A stretch of DNA of 64,000 bases from Nitratireductor basaltis (GTDB taxonomy: Bacteria > Pseudomonadota > Alphaproteobacteria > Rhizobiales > Rhizobiaceae), in contig NZ_JMQM01000001.1 in the NCBI RefSeq assembly GCF_000733725.1, positions 1,612,001 to 1,676,000 on the forward strand, given 5' to 3'. The position numbers and the translations under genes were made by a program. The notes beneath the pieces are model-generated. The model was not told the origin of the DNA and ran no database searches. It was given only the letters and a program-made list of their open reading frames with translations. Numbering within the stretch: position 1 is the stretch's first letter; each line of letters begins with the position of its first letter. Positions 16,398 to 25,219 of this stretch are shown here, piece by piece.

Positions 16398-17111
16398 ATG
16401 AGCGCTTACAAGTCTTTGCGCCCCATACTTGCCGGAGCGTGCCTGCTCCTTCTGTCTGCATCTGCCAGCTTTGCTGCTGCAAGTTCCGGCAACGGACTTG
16501 ACGGGGATGCGGAAGAGGAAGGCACCGCACCGCCTGCCTCGCATATCCCTTCCCCCGGTGGTGACCCAAACGCGGCCAATGACCCCGGCGACACGCCGCC
16601 TGATGGCAATGTCACCCGTCCCGACACGCGCGAAGAAACACCTGTGCCGGACGTTCACTATGACGTGACGGCCCTGCCCGAGCCCGTTCAGCGCATGCGC
16701 AAGCTCTTGATGGAAGCTGCACGCAGCGGCGACATCGAGAGACTGCGTCCTCTGATCGGCACCGGAAAGAACCGCACCCAGATGGCGCTTGGCGGGCTCG
16801 ATGGCGACCCGATCGAGTTTCTGAGGGAAATTTCGGGCGATGATGAAGGCCAGGAGATCCTGGCAATACTTCTGGAAGTGCTGGAAGCGGGATATGTGCA
16901 TCTCGATGAAGGCACGGATCGCGAGCTTTATGTCTGGCCGTATTTCTTCTCCGTGCCGCTGGAGGAGCTGACCGCGCAGCAGAAGGTGGAGCTTTTCACG
17001 CTTGTGACAGCCGGCGACTATTCGGAAATGCGCACTTTCGGCGCCTATATCTTCTACCGCACGGCTATCACGCCGGATGGGGAATGGCTTTTCTTCGTTG
17101 CCGGAGACTGA
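16398..17111 (+). CDS. Hypothetical secreted protein with Pro/Gly/Asp-rich linker
   Basis: A 237-aa product with a clear signal peptide (MSAYKSLRPILAGACLLLLS, cleavage near SFAAA). A low-complexity spacer rich in Pro, Gly, Asp, Asn and Thr covers about residues 30-85. A folded domain follows, with an RKLLMEAARSGDIERLRPLIG segment, an ankyrin-like helical start, then VHLDEGTDRELYVWPYFF and a C-terminal DYSEMRTFGAYIFYR to TPDGEWLFFVAGD. Rhizobial proteins of this kind are usually left as hypothetical. An upstream in-frame ATG at 16344 would bury the signal peptide, so I chose 16398. It is expected to be periplasmic. Confidence 0.75.
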   Translation: MSAYKSLRPILAGACLLLLSASASFAAASSGNGLDGDAEEEGTAPPASHIPSPGGDPNAANDPGDTPPDGNVTRPDTREETPVPDVHYDVTALPEPVQRMRKLLMEAARSGDIERLRPLIGTGKNRTQMALGGLDGDPIEFLREISGDDEGQEILAILLEVLEAGYVHLDEGTDRELYVWPYFFSVPLEELTAQQKVELFTLVTAGDYSEMRTFGAYIFYRTAITPDGEWLFFVAGD

Positions 17112-17191
17112 GCACGTCGCGCCCTTGCCACGTCCCTTCGCCACGCATAGCTATAGCCCCAGATTCCAGCGCATGAAATCGTGAGGGCGCA

Positions 17192-18043
17192 ATGCCAAGG
17201 CGAGTTTTTGAAGACCGGGCTGTCATCCATATCACTGGCGATGATGCCGAAAGCCTGCTCCAGAATGTCATCACCACCGATCTGGACAAGCTGGCACAGG
17301 GCGAGGCGCAGGCGGGGGCTCTGCTGACCCCGCAGGGCAAGATCCTGTTCGACTTCGTCATCTCGCGCCACGGGGACAAGGGATTTCGCCTGGATGCGCG
17401 CAAGGATGTCGCTCCAGATCTCCTGAAGCGTCTCACCCTCTACAAGCTGCGCGCGAAAGCTGAGATTTCCCTTTCCGATCAGGAGACTGTCTCGGCTTAC
17501 TGGGAAAATGATTCAGACGCCTCAACAAGCGATTCATCTCGTTGCCGCGATCTTCGGTTTGGCGAAGCACACGTGTTTCGTACCTATGATTTGGGTGCAA
17601 CATCGAGCGCGGATGAAGCAGATTGGGCTAACCGGCGCATCGAGCACGCTGTGCCCGAGAGCGGCAATGACTTCGAGCTGGGCGACGCCTTCCCCCATGA
17701 CGTTCTTTATGACCAAGGTGGCGGTGTCGGTCTGCGCAAGGGCTGCTATGTCGGGCAGGAAGTGGTTTCGCGCATGCACCATCGCGGGACGGCGCGCCGT
17801 CGGCTGGTGAAGGTGAACGGTGATGTTCTACTGCCTGCAACAGGCTCTCCCCTTCTGGTCGGAGAACGCGAGATCGGTCGGCTAGGCACCGTCAGCGGCA
17901 CCCAGGGTCTGGCCATTGTGCGCACCGACCGCGTGGCTGATGCTGCCGCCAATGGCGAAGCTGTGACAGCGGGCGATGCAACGCTCAGCCTCAGTGTACC
18001 GGCCTATGCGAGCTTCTCGCTTGAGAAAGAGCCTGAGGCATGA
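17192..18043 (+). CDS. ygfZ: YgfZ/CAF17-like iron-sulfur protein assembly factor
   Basis: A folate-binding GcvT-like protein of 283 aa that supports assembly or repair of some 4Fe-4S enzymes. The family-defining K-G-C-Y-x-G-Q-E motif is at 183-190 with the essential C185. The N-terminal part (GDDAESLLQNVITTDL and LTPQGKILFDF) matches the GcvT-fold beta-barrel start. The ATG follows GAGGG. Its stop overlaps the next start in ATGA (18040-18043), coupling it to the HD protein. Confidence 0.93.
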   Translation: MPRRVFEDRAVIHITGDDAESLLQNVITTDLDKLAQGEAQAGALLTPQGKILFDFVISRHGDKGFRLDARKDVAPDLLKRLTLYKLRAKAEISLSDQETVSAYWENDSDASTSDSSRCRDLRFGEAHVFRTYDLGATSSADEADWANRRIEHAVPESGNDFELGDAFPHDVLYDQGGGVGLRKGCYVGQEVVSRMHHRGTARRRLVKVNGDVLLPATGSPLLVGEREIGRLGTVSGTQGLAIVRTDRVADAAANGEAVTAGDATLSLSVPAYASFSLEKEPEA

Positions 18044-18645
18044 GGCGTTCTGCTCCGCCGCGCGCCTGGCAGCGTATGCTTTCCGGCCGCCGGCTTGATC
18101 TGCTCGACCCCTCCCCGCTCGACATCGAGATTACAGACATTGCCCATGGACTTGCGCGCGTGGCGCGTTGGAACGGGCAGACCGCTGGCGACTTCGCATA
18201 TTCCGTCGCGCAGCACTCGCTTCTTGTGGAGCGGGTGTTCGAGGTGCTCAACCGCGATGCGGGTCCTGAAGCATTCCAGATCGCGCTTTTGCACGATGCG
18301 CCCGAATATGTGATCGGGGACATGATTTCCCCTTTCAAGGCGACCCTTGGCGACGACTACAAATCGGTGGAACGCCGCCTGCAGAGGGCGATACATATTC
18401 GCTTTTCGCTGCCGCCAACCATCGACATGAAACTGAAGCGGGCGATCAAGCGCGCCGATCAGGTTGCTGCCTATTTCGAGGCAACGCTGCTTGCCGGCTT
18501 TGCGTCTGAGGAGGCAGAGCGCTTTTTCGGCCAACCGCGCGGTGTCGATCCCGAATATCTGCCGCTTGACCCCATGCCTGCACGCAAGGCGCAGGCCGCG
18601 TTCATGGAGCGGTTCGATGCGATCGAGGTCATGCGCAAGGCGTGA
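18040..18645 (+). CDS. HD-domain phosphohydrolase (YfbR-like)
   Basis: A 201-aa metal-dependent HD phosphohydrolase. Candidate metal ligands are H59 in AQHSLLVERV and H85-D86 in LLHDAPEYVIGDMISPFK. The ITDIAHGLARVARWNGQT segment is shared with YfbR-type proteins that remove phosphate from deoxyribonucleoside 5'-monophosphates. It overlaps ygfZ by four bases and ends three bases before the converging ATP-grasp gene. The 5'-nucleotidase activity is a family inference; the HD fold itself is well supported. Confidence 0.87.
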   Translation: MRRSAPPRAWQRMLSGRRLDLLDPSPLDIEITDIAHGLARVARWNGQTAGDFAYSVAQHSLLVERVFEVLNRDAGPEAFQIALLHDAPEYVIGDMISPFKATLGDDYKSVERRLQRAIHIRFSLPPTIDMKLKRAIKRADQVAAYFEATLLAGFASEEAERFFGQPRGVDPEYLPLDPMPARKAQAAFMERFDAIEVMRKA

Positions 18646-18648
18646 CCT

Positions 18649-20109
18649 TCAGCGCCCGGCCCTTTCCAGGCGGTCAAGGAACCACTGGGTCAGCTTCACC
18701 CAGACTTCGTCTTTTTCGCCGGAATCCTCGCAGCCATGTTCAAGATTGGGGTTGTCGTTGACCTCGATCACGAAGACGCCATCCGGAGTTTCCTTGAGAT
18801 CCACGCCATAAAGCCCGTCACCGATGCAGCGCGCCGCGCGCACGGCGATGTCCACCACATGCTCGGGCGTTTCGGCCAGGGTGAAGGCGCGGAACCCGCC
18901 TTCATCCGGCTTGCCGCGACGGTCATGATTGACGATCTGCCAATGTTTCTTGGCCATGAGATATTGGACGGCAAACAGAGGCTTTCCCCCCAGCACCCCG
19001 ATGCGCCAGTCGAAATCGGTCGGCATGTATTTTTGTGCGATCAGGAGGTCGGAGCCTTCGAGCCATTTGGTAGCCAGTTTCTGAAGCTCCTCCATGTTCG
19101 CGGCTTTCTTCACGCCGCGCGAGAACGCGCTGTCGGGGATCTTGAGGACGAGCGGAAAGCCGAGCTTGTCTGCTGCATTCTGAAGATCGACCTGCCCTGA
19201 AATCATGACCGTCGGGGGTACCGGCACACGATGCGCGGCCATCAGCTCGTTCAGATAGACCTTGTTGGTGCAGCGGATCATCGACAGCGGATCGTCGATG
19301 ACGGGCATGCCTTCCTGTTCTGCCCGACGGGCGAAGCGATAGGTATGATTGGAGATCGAGGTGGTTTCGCGGATGAAGAGCGCATCGAAATTTGCCAGCC
19401 GCGCCAAATCCTTCTTGCCGATCGGCTCGATTTCAACGCCCATCTTTTCGGCAATACGCGACCAGTGTTTCAGTGAACTCACAGATGACGGCGGCAGTTC
19501 TTCCTGCGGGTCGATCAGCGTGGCGAACGTATATCGCGCGGGCGTGCGTGCCTTCTTGTCGCGCCACTGGCGGCTCGTATAGGTATCGAGACTTTCCACG
19601 AAACGCGTTTTTTCTTCATCCTTCATCCGCGCGAGCGGAAGGAACCCGATCTTCCTGATTGTTGCCCATTCCCCCTCCTGGATCGCGACCTCGAGGGCGG
19701 GAGCGCGAAACCAGTCGAACAGAAGCCGTGCGAAGCGGTCCCATGCTTTGGTCGGGCCAATGCCGAAAAAGACCGAAACGCTCTGCGGAAAGCTGCCACC
19801 GATATCCTTGCGACAGCGATTGAGCGCCTGCTCAAGCTCGGGCAGTGCGTTCTCGTAAAGCTTGCGCGCGGACAGGTCGATGAGTGTCTCGACGGACGGA
19901 ATGACCTTGTGGCCGCGGGAACTTGCCAGCAGCGAGGCGTAATAGCCGCGGCTTTGATAGCTGAAGCTGCTTGAAAGATTGATGATCTTTGGAGACTGGC
20001 CGCGAAACAGCGAGGGATGGGCCAGATAGTCCTTGCTCGTGATGATCTTGTGCGGGGTGGCGGTCTGGTCGAGATCGCCCGGTCGGCTTGTAAGAATGAC
20101 CCAGCTCAT
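18649..20109 (-). CDS. RimK-like ATP-grasp ligase
   Basis: A 486-aa protein with a family-specific N-terminal domain (residues 1 to about 240) and a C-terminal ATP-grasp domain. ATP-grasp landmarks are FIRETTSISNHTYRFARRAE, VIDDPLSMIRCTNKVYLNEL, LKIPDSAFSRGVKK, YMPTDFDWRIGVLGGKPLF and the metal site VIEVNDNPNLEHG. RimK-type enzymes form amide bonds by adding an amino acid such as glutamate to a carboxyl end. This longer form lies in a translationally coupled pair with a GNAT/C39 fusion protein (ATGA, 20106-20109). The pair is conserved in proteobacteria and has been proposed to modify peptides or make small peptides. The start is the ATG at 20109; upstream codons belong to the neighbour. Confidence 0.88.
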   Translation of the reverse strand: MSWVILTSRPGDLDQTATPHKIITSKDYLAHPSLFRGQSPKIINLSSSFSYQSRGYYASLLASSRGHKVIPSVETLIDLSARKLYENALPELEQALNRCRKDIGGSFPQSVSVFFGIGPTKAWDRFARLLFDWFRAPALEVAIQEGEWATIRKIGFLPLARMKDEEKTRFVESLDTYTSRQWRDKKARTPARYTFATLIDPQEELPPSSVSSLKHWSRIAEKMGVEIEPIGKKDLARLANFDALFIRETTSISNHTYRFARRAEQEGMPVIDDPLSMIRCTNKVYLNELMAAHRVPVPPTVMISGQVDLQNAADKLGFPLVLKIPDSAFSRGVKKAANMEELQKLATKWLEGSDLLIAQKYMPTDFDWRIGVLGGKPLFAVQYLMAKKHWQIVNHDRRGKPDEGGFRAFTLAETPEHVVDIAVRAARCIGDGLYGVDLKETPDGVFVIEVNDNPNLEHGCEDSGEKDEVWVKLTQWFLDRLERAGR

Positions 20110-21212
20110 TTGGCGTCTGCATCTCCCAGTACCACGGCGGCGCGCAGATTGTTCTGACCGAAACGCGCCATGCGCATGAAAATCTCGTTGGGGATGGGAA
20201 TGGCAGCCGCATCCGATGCCGTTTCCCCCCTCTCGTCCTCCACCCAAGGATCGTGGACCACTATGTGTTCCGCGTCGTGGCCGATCGCCAGAACCCAATG
20301 CGGCACCTTCTTGCCGAACATCAGGTAACCGCTGATCAGCACCGCCACGACCTTGTTCGACCCAAGGGCATTGGTGATGTCATCCAGCGAAAATGCGCGG
20401 CGATGGGTTTCGATCCCGAGAGCTTGCGCTCTCTTGAGAAAATCCTTCTGTGCAAGGCGCATGACACGCTGCTTTTCCGGAGCGCGCACAGACTCCAGGA
20501 AGAGTGGTCCGTTGCGCGAAACATAGACCGAGGCCGACAATCCATGTTCGGCTGCGGCGACAGCAAGGCCGAAAGGCTCGCATCCACCGGGACCGGACAG
20601 CATGAAAACGGTTGTTGCTTCTCGCCAGAGACGAATCTCGAACACCGGATCGGGTTTGAAATCCTGCTTGAACCGGGCCATGGCCATCATCAGGCAGCAA
20701 GGACCACAGGTGAACTCTTCGCGCTGCTCGTAGTAGGGCACGGGCTGGGTGCTGATCGGTTCGCCCCGCAGCAGTTTTTCGAAGCGCAGGGCCGGCGAGC
20801 CGTCTTCGTAATATTGCTCGTCGCGCCTGAAACGGCGGAAGCCGGCACGCTCGTAGAGGTCGATTGCGCGGGCATTGTCCTCGCGCACCTCCAGCCTGAG
20901 CACAAGACGCTCATGGCCATAGGCGTCGCGCTCCGCTGCAGCCAGCAATGCCTGCCCAAGCCCCTTCATCCCTGCATTATTGGCGACGGCTATGGAGTAG
21001 AGGCGCGCCACTCCGCTTCCCGCCCGGTAAAGCACCAGGCAATAGCCCAGCACCTGCCCGCGATTGTCCGCAACGAGAAGACTCGCACTGTCACTGTCTA
21101 TGTGTTGGCGAAACGAGCGGCGGGATATCCGGTCGGTGGAAAAGACACTGTTTTCGATCTGCAGGAGCGCATCGATGTCTGATGCGCGTGCCGGACGTAT
21201 GTCGGCATTCAT
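20106..21212 (-). CDS. GNAT acetyltransferase fused to a C39-like cysteine peptidase
   Basis: A 368-aa fusion. Residues 3 to about 150 form a GNAT domain (IRPARASDIDALLQIEN, then the RLYSIAVANNAGMKGLGQALL acetyl-CoA loop region, written here in part). Residues 160-365 are a C39-like papain-fold peptidase: Q163, C169 in FTCGPCC, H305 in PHWVLAIG and D321 in VVHDPW form a complete catalytic set. No secretion signal or transporter is attached, so it likely works in the cytoplasm. It is first in the pair with the ATP-grasp ligase. The ATG at 21212 is preferred over a TTG at 21245. Acetylation and peptide cleavage in one chain suggests processing of a peptide product; the substrate is unknown. Confidence 0.88.
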   Translation of the reverse strand: MNADIRPARASDIDALLQIENSVFSTDRISRRSFRQHIDSDSASLLVADNRGQVLGYCLVLYRAGSGVARLYSIAVANNAGMKGLGQALLAAAERDAYGHERLVLRLEVREDNARAIDLYERAGFRRFRRDEQYYEDGSPALRFEKLLRGEPISTQPVPYYEQREEFTCGPCCLMMAMARFKQDFKPDPVFEIRLWREATTVFMLSGPGGCEPFGLAVAAAEHGLSASVYVSRNGPLFLESVRAPEKQRVMRLAQKDFLKRAQALGIETHRRAFSLDDITNALGSNKVVAVLISGYLMFGKKVPHWVLAIGHDAEHIVVHDPWVEDERGETASDAAAIPIPNEIFMRMARFGQNNLRAAVVLGDADAK

Positions 21213-21413
21213 TTGGATGCGGATTGCCTCGCGTTGCTTCCTCAATCCTTATCACCGCCGAATGGGCGCGGGAATTGAGAAAATCACGCCGTGACATAAT
21301 TTTGATGGAAGAAGCGACCGCACGCGGTTTCAATGACAGCCCATATCTGTCAAACGGCGGCGAATATGAGCCTGCGTCAAAGCGGGCAGTTCAAGCGAAG
21401 GAGGCGGGATCCG

Positions 21414-22283
21414 ATGGAATTCGACACAGCGCAGATCATGACAGCAGGCGAGACGATGGTGGCAGCGGCAAGCGCCTTCGTCGTCAGCTACGCCTTTTCG
21501 ATTCTCGGCGCCATTGTCCTGATCATCGCCGGCTACATCGTTGCCGGTTTCGTCGAGCGCTCACTGGCGAAAACCTTGGGCCGCATGCGCTCCTTCGATC
21601 AGACGCTCTGCCGGTTTCTCTCGAAAACGGCCCGCTACGCGGTTCTCATTCTTGTGGGTGTCACGGTTCTTGCCCAGTTCGGCGTGCAAACAGCCAGCAT
21701 TCTGGCGGCTCTTGGTGCCGCCGGCCTTGCCATCGGCCTGGCGCTGCAAGGCACGCTGCAGAACGTTGCCGCCGGCATCATGCTTCTGGTCCTGAAGCCG
21801 TTTCGTGTCGGTGAATATGTGGACGCAGGTGGCACGGCCGGAACGATCGTGGAGATCGGCCTCTTCGCAACGGAGCTTAAGGCGATCGACGGGCTTTATG
21901 TTCTGGCGCCCAACAGCGAACTCTGGAACAAATCCGTCATCAACTACTCGCGCAACAAGGATCGTCGCAACGATCTTGTTATCGGCATCGGCTATGACGA
22001 CGACATCGATCTCGCGCAAGAAACCATGATGAGTCTCGCGCAAAATGACGAGCGTGTGCTGGCAGATCCGGAGCCCGCCACTTTCGTTTCCGAACTTGGC
22101 GACAATGCCGTGAACGTGACACTGCGCTATTGGACGGCAACGCCGGACTGGTGGCAGACGCGGCTTGATCTGACAAAGGCCGCCAAGAAGGCTTTCGACG
22201 AGAAAGGCATATCCATTCCATTTCCCCAGCGCGACCTGCATCTGATCACGGCAGCCGCAGAGGTGAAAACGACCGCGGCTTGA
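21414..22283 (+). CDS. mscS: MscS-family mechanosensitive channel
   Basis: A 289-aa small-conductance channel protein. Three membrane helices cover residues 15-115. The pore-lining TM3 motif is ALGAAGLAIGLALQGTLQNV, followed by the hinge AAGIMLLVLKPFRVGEYV and the cytoplasmic beta and alpha/beta domains. It should open under osmotic downshock. The start is set by AAGGAGG at 21398-21404, nine bases before the ATG. It is divergent from the GNAT/C39 gene with a 200-base gap. Length and motifs match the E. coli MscS size class. Confidence 0.93.
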   Translation: MEFDTAQIMTAGETMVAAASAFVVSYAFSILGAIVLIIAGYIVAGFVERSLAKTLGRMRSFDQTLCRFLSKTARYAVLILVGVTVLAQFGVQTASILAALGAAGLAIGLALQGTLQNVAAGIMLLVLKPFRVGEYVDAGGTAGTIVEIGLFATELKAIDGLYVLAPNSELWNKSVINYSRNKDRRNDLVIGIGYDDDIDLAQETMMSLAQNDERVLADPEPATFVSELGDNAVNVTLRYWTATPDWWQTRLDLTKAAKKAFDEKGISIPFPQRDLHLITAAAEVKTTAA

Positions 22284-22408
22284 GCGCAATGCGGGGGTGG
22301 AACCGGCGCCCCTGCCCTTCACGAAAACTGATTTGTGGCATCATCCGAATTTGATTGTCCGTGGCAAAGCATCGGCTACGATCTGACGATGCAAGAAGGA
22401 TGGATGAA

Positions 22409-23650
22409 ATGACTGCCGCTGCAAGAAGCGAAACCGGCACGCCGGGCTTTCCCTGGCTGATCGTGATTTGCGGCTGCATCATTGCCGCGCTGACCTTCGG
22501 TCCGCGCTCGGCCATGGGCTTCTTCCAGCTTCCGATGCTTGAGGATCGCGGTTGGGACCGCACCACTTTCGGTCTCGCCATGGCGATCCAGAACCTGATG
22601 TGGGGGTTTGGACAGCCTGTCTTTGGCGCAATCAGCGACCGCTTCGGGACTTGGCGGGTTCTTGCGCTTTCGGGCATCCTCTATGCAAGCGGCCTGGCAC
22701 TGATGGCTGTTGCGCAGAACGAGGCCATGCTCCACATCGGCGGCGGCGTTCTTGTCGGTCTGGGCGTGGCGGCGGGCTCGTTCAGCATCGTCCTGGCCGC
22801 ATTCGCCCGCAACACGGCTCCCGAAAACCGCAGCATCGTCTTCGGCATCGGCACGGCCGCGGGCTCGGCGGGCATGTTCCTCTTTGCCCCGATCAGCCAG
22901 GCCATGATCGACAGTTTCGGCTGGTCGGACACGCTCATCTATATGAGTGCCGTCATGCTCGTGATCCCGCTTCTGGCGCTCCCCCTGGTTGGCAATGCCG
23001 GCAGCGGGCGCGTCTCACAGGGCGCGCAGTTCGAGCAGAGTTTCGGCGAGGCACTGCGCGAAGCATTCGGCCATCGCTCCTTCTTGCTTCTCGTCTCGGG
23101 CTTCTTCGTCTGCGGTTTCCAGGTCGCGTTCATCACCGCGCATTTCCCCGCATATATCGGCGATCTGGGCATCGATGCCCGCTATGCCGTCCTGGCACTG
23201 GCGCTGATCGGGTTCTTCAACATCATCGGTTCACTCGCATCTGGTGCCATCGGGCAGCGCTATTCGAAGCCCTATTTCCTCGCACTCATCTATCTCGCAC
23301 GCTCGGTGGCCGTGACCGCGTTTCTGCTTTTCCCCCAGACTCCAGCTACGGTGATCGCATTTGCGGTGGTCATGGGGCTCCTCTGGCTGTCGACCGTCCC
23401 GCCGACCAACGCCTTGGTCGCTGTCATGTTCGGTACCCGTTATCTGGGCATGCTGGGCGGCATCGTCTTCTTTTCCCACCAGGTCGGCTCGTTCCTTGGT
23501 GTGTGGATGGGCGGCTATCTCTATGACCGCTTTGGCTCCTATGACCCGGTCTGGTGGCTTGGCGTGGCGCTCGGACTGTTCGCGGCCGTGGTGCACTGGC
23601 CCATTCGCGAAAAACCGGTCGAACGGGGTCCGGCCGCACAGCCGGCATGA
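22409..23650 (+). CDS. MFS transporter
   Basis: A 413-aa major facilitator protein with 12 predicted spans. The loop motif GAISDRFGTWRVL between spans 2 and 3 is the MFS signature, and the repeat LASGAIGQRYSKPYFL comes between spans 8 and 9. The overall pattern resembles the oxalate/formate antiporter-like (OFA) or NNP-free MFS groups, but I cannot assign a substrate. GAAGGA at 22395-22400 fixes the ATG at 22409. It stands between mscS and the TPR-glycosyltransferase gene and need not be functionally tied to either. Confidence 0.88.
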   Translation: MTAAARSETGTPGFPWLIVICGCIIAALTFGPRSAMGFFQLPMLEDRGWDRTTFGLAMAIQNLMWGFGQPVFGAISDRFGTWRVLALSGILYASGLALMAVAQNEAMLHIGGGVLVGLGVAAGSFSIVLAAFARNTAPENRSIVFGIGTAAGSAGMFLFAPISQAMIDSFGWSDTLIYMSAVMLVIPLLALPLVGNAGSGRVSQGAQFEQSFGEALREAFGHRSFLLLVSGFFVCGFQVAFITAHFPAYIGDLGIDARYAVLALALIGFFNIIGSLASGAIGQRYSKPYFLALIYLARSVAVTAFLLFPQTPATVIAFAVVMGLLWLSTVPPTNALVAVMFGTRYLGMLGGIVFFSHQVGSFLGVWMGGYLYDRFGSYDPVWWLGVALGLFAAVVHWPIREKPVERGPAAQPA

Positions 23651-23708
23651 GGCCTATCAGCCCGCTCTTATTTCGCACTCACGGACAACGCGTCGCACAC
23701 TCTGCGGC

Positions 23709-23751
23709 GCGTTTTCGCATTCCATGGACGGTACTCCATGGCGAAAATGCG
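23709..23751 (+). terminator. Imperfect hairpin downstream of the MFS gene
   Basis: GCGTTTTCGC(ATT)CCATGG pairs with CCATGGCGAAAATGC apart from the ATT bulge; the loop is eight bases. A short TTTCGTCT follows. It could end the MFS transcript, with low certainty because no real U-tract is present. Confidence 0.35.
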
Positions 23752-23784
23752 TTTCGTCTGGCGGGGGCCTGATGAGGTTCGTTC

Positions 23785-25065
23785 ATGTCTTTCAAACCCG
23801 GCCGCCTGCCACCCATGGCGCACAAGGTCACGCCCCAGACCAACAAGCTTCTGCGTAAGCTTGGGGATCAGTTCTCTGCCCACTTCCAGCGCGGGGATTT
23901 CAACGCTGCCTTCAAGGTAGTCGAACGCGGGCTGCGCCTCGTCCCCACGCACCCTACCTTGTGGCGCGATGCGGCTGCCTGCATGATTCATATGCGCAAC
24001 TGGGAGCAGGCGCTGCGTTGCGCAAGCCGCGCCCATGAGCTCGAGCCGGAAAACTACCAGGCGCTCGATTCTCTTGCCCATGCGTCCGGCATGCTGGGTG
24101 ATCCTGCTGCGGCGTCGAATTACGGACGCCGTGCCCTGGAACTGCGTGATGTTGCATTCCGTACACCGAAAACCGCCTGGCGGGTGACGGCTCCTCCGCC
24201 GTTCGAACCGCTGGCGCGCGGGCGCAATGTCATCTCCTTCAGCCTATTCGGTAGCGATCCCAAATATTGTGAGACGGCAATCGCGAATGCCGAGGCGCGT
24301 CCGGCTGTCTATCCCGAATGGTCGATGCGCTTCCATGTAAACGATTCCGTGCCCCACCACGTGATTGACCGTCTCCTGAGCCTGGGTGCGGAAATTCACT
24401 ATATGCGCGGCGAACAGGCCCAGTGGCCGGGGCCCATGTGGCGTTTTCTCGCCTATGATGATCCTGACGTGGACCGGGTGATGTTCCGCGATGCGGATTC
24501 CATCATCGGAGAGCGCGAATCTGCCGCCACCCGCGAATGGGTCGAAAGCGGCAAGAGTTTCCATATCATCCGGGATTTCTGCTCCCATACGGAACTCATT
24601 CTTGCCGGCCTTTGGTCAGCAGCGCGCGGTGCCTTGCCGCCGATGCACGACATGATCGGCGACTTCGTTGCGCGCGGTGTCAAATCCCGGCATTTTGCAG
24701 ATCAGTATTTCCTGCGGGAATATGTGTGGCCGCTGGCAAGGGGTCACATGCTTCAGCATGACAGCCTTTTCGGCTTCGGGCCTTTCAAGCAGATCCCGGC
24801 GGAACCGGACCCTGGTGGCCACCACATCGGCTGCCTCGCCGCCGCGGGGTTCCGGGCGAAACATGAGGCTGCGGACGGCACACGGATAGTCTGGTCCCTC
24901 TTCGATGCCACCAGGAGCGGCAAGCCCACGCTTTGTTCCTATCCCGGCGTCATCAGGAACAAAGCCGTGGAAGCAATGCTTCCCCTTCCCTGGCTTGCCC
25001 GGATCCAGGCCGGTGAACTGGGCATCAGGGTCTCTGAGGCTCAGCCGGTTGCAAGTGCGTCGTGA
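23785..25065 (+). CDS. TPR-containing glycosyltransferase-like protein
   Basis: A 426-aa protein. Residues 20-120 look like two or three tetratricopeptide units (GDFNAAFKVVERGLRLVPTH, NWEQALRCASRAHELEPENY, ASNYGRRALEL). From about residue 150 it becomes a glycosyltransferase-like domain: NVISFSLFGSDPKYCETAI, then MWRFLAYDDPDVDRVMFRDADS, where DAD could serve as the metal-binding DxD. The fold is inferred from motif order. The acceptor could be a surface glycan. The gene has a GGGGGCC-type leader and a short gap to the PhoX gene. Either half alone is common; this fusion is less so. Confidence 0.65.
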   Translation: MSFKPGRLPPMAHKVTPQTNKLLRKLGDQFSAHFQRGDFNAAFKVVERGLRLVPTHPTLWRDAAACMIHMRNWEQALRCASRAHELEPENYQALDSLAHASGMLGDPAAASNYGRRALELRDVAFRTPKTAWRVTAPPPFEPLARGRNVISFSLFGSDPKYCETAIANAEARPAVYPEWSMRFHVNDSVPHHVIDRLLSLGAEIHYMRGEQAQWPGPMWRFLAYDDPDVDRVMFRDADSIIGERESAATREWVESGKSFHIIRDFCSHTELILAGLWSAARGALPPMHDMIGDFVARGVKSRHFADQYFLREYVWPLARGHMLQHDSLFGFGPFKQIPAEPDPGGHHIGCLAAAGFRAKHEAADGTRIVWSLFDATRSGKPTLCSYPGVIRNKAVEAMLPLPWLARIQAGELGIRVSEAQPVASAS

Positions 25066-25072
25066 ACAGGGC

Positions 25073-25090
25073 CTGTCATCGGCCTGCAAC
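25073..25090 (+). promoter_or_regulatory. Candidate Pho box upstream of phoX
   Basis: CTGTCAT at 25073-25079 is a perfect half-site of the rhizobial PhoB box. A second copy 11 bases on is poor (CTGCAAC, 4 of 7). It lies about 140 bases before the phoX start. PhoX genes are usually PhoB-controlled, which is the reason for the call. Confidence 0.4.
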
Positions 25091-25219
25091 AATCGCGCTC
25101 TAGTTGATGAAGCATGCAGTGGGCATTTCCTGCCTGTTGTCATGTTCCCAATTTTAGCCAGAACCATAGGCCACACGCCACCAGACGCCGTGTGTCGCAT
25201 GGTCCAGCAGGAGGCAGTC

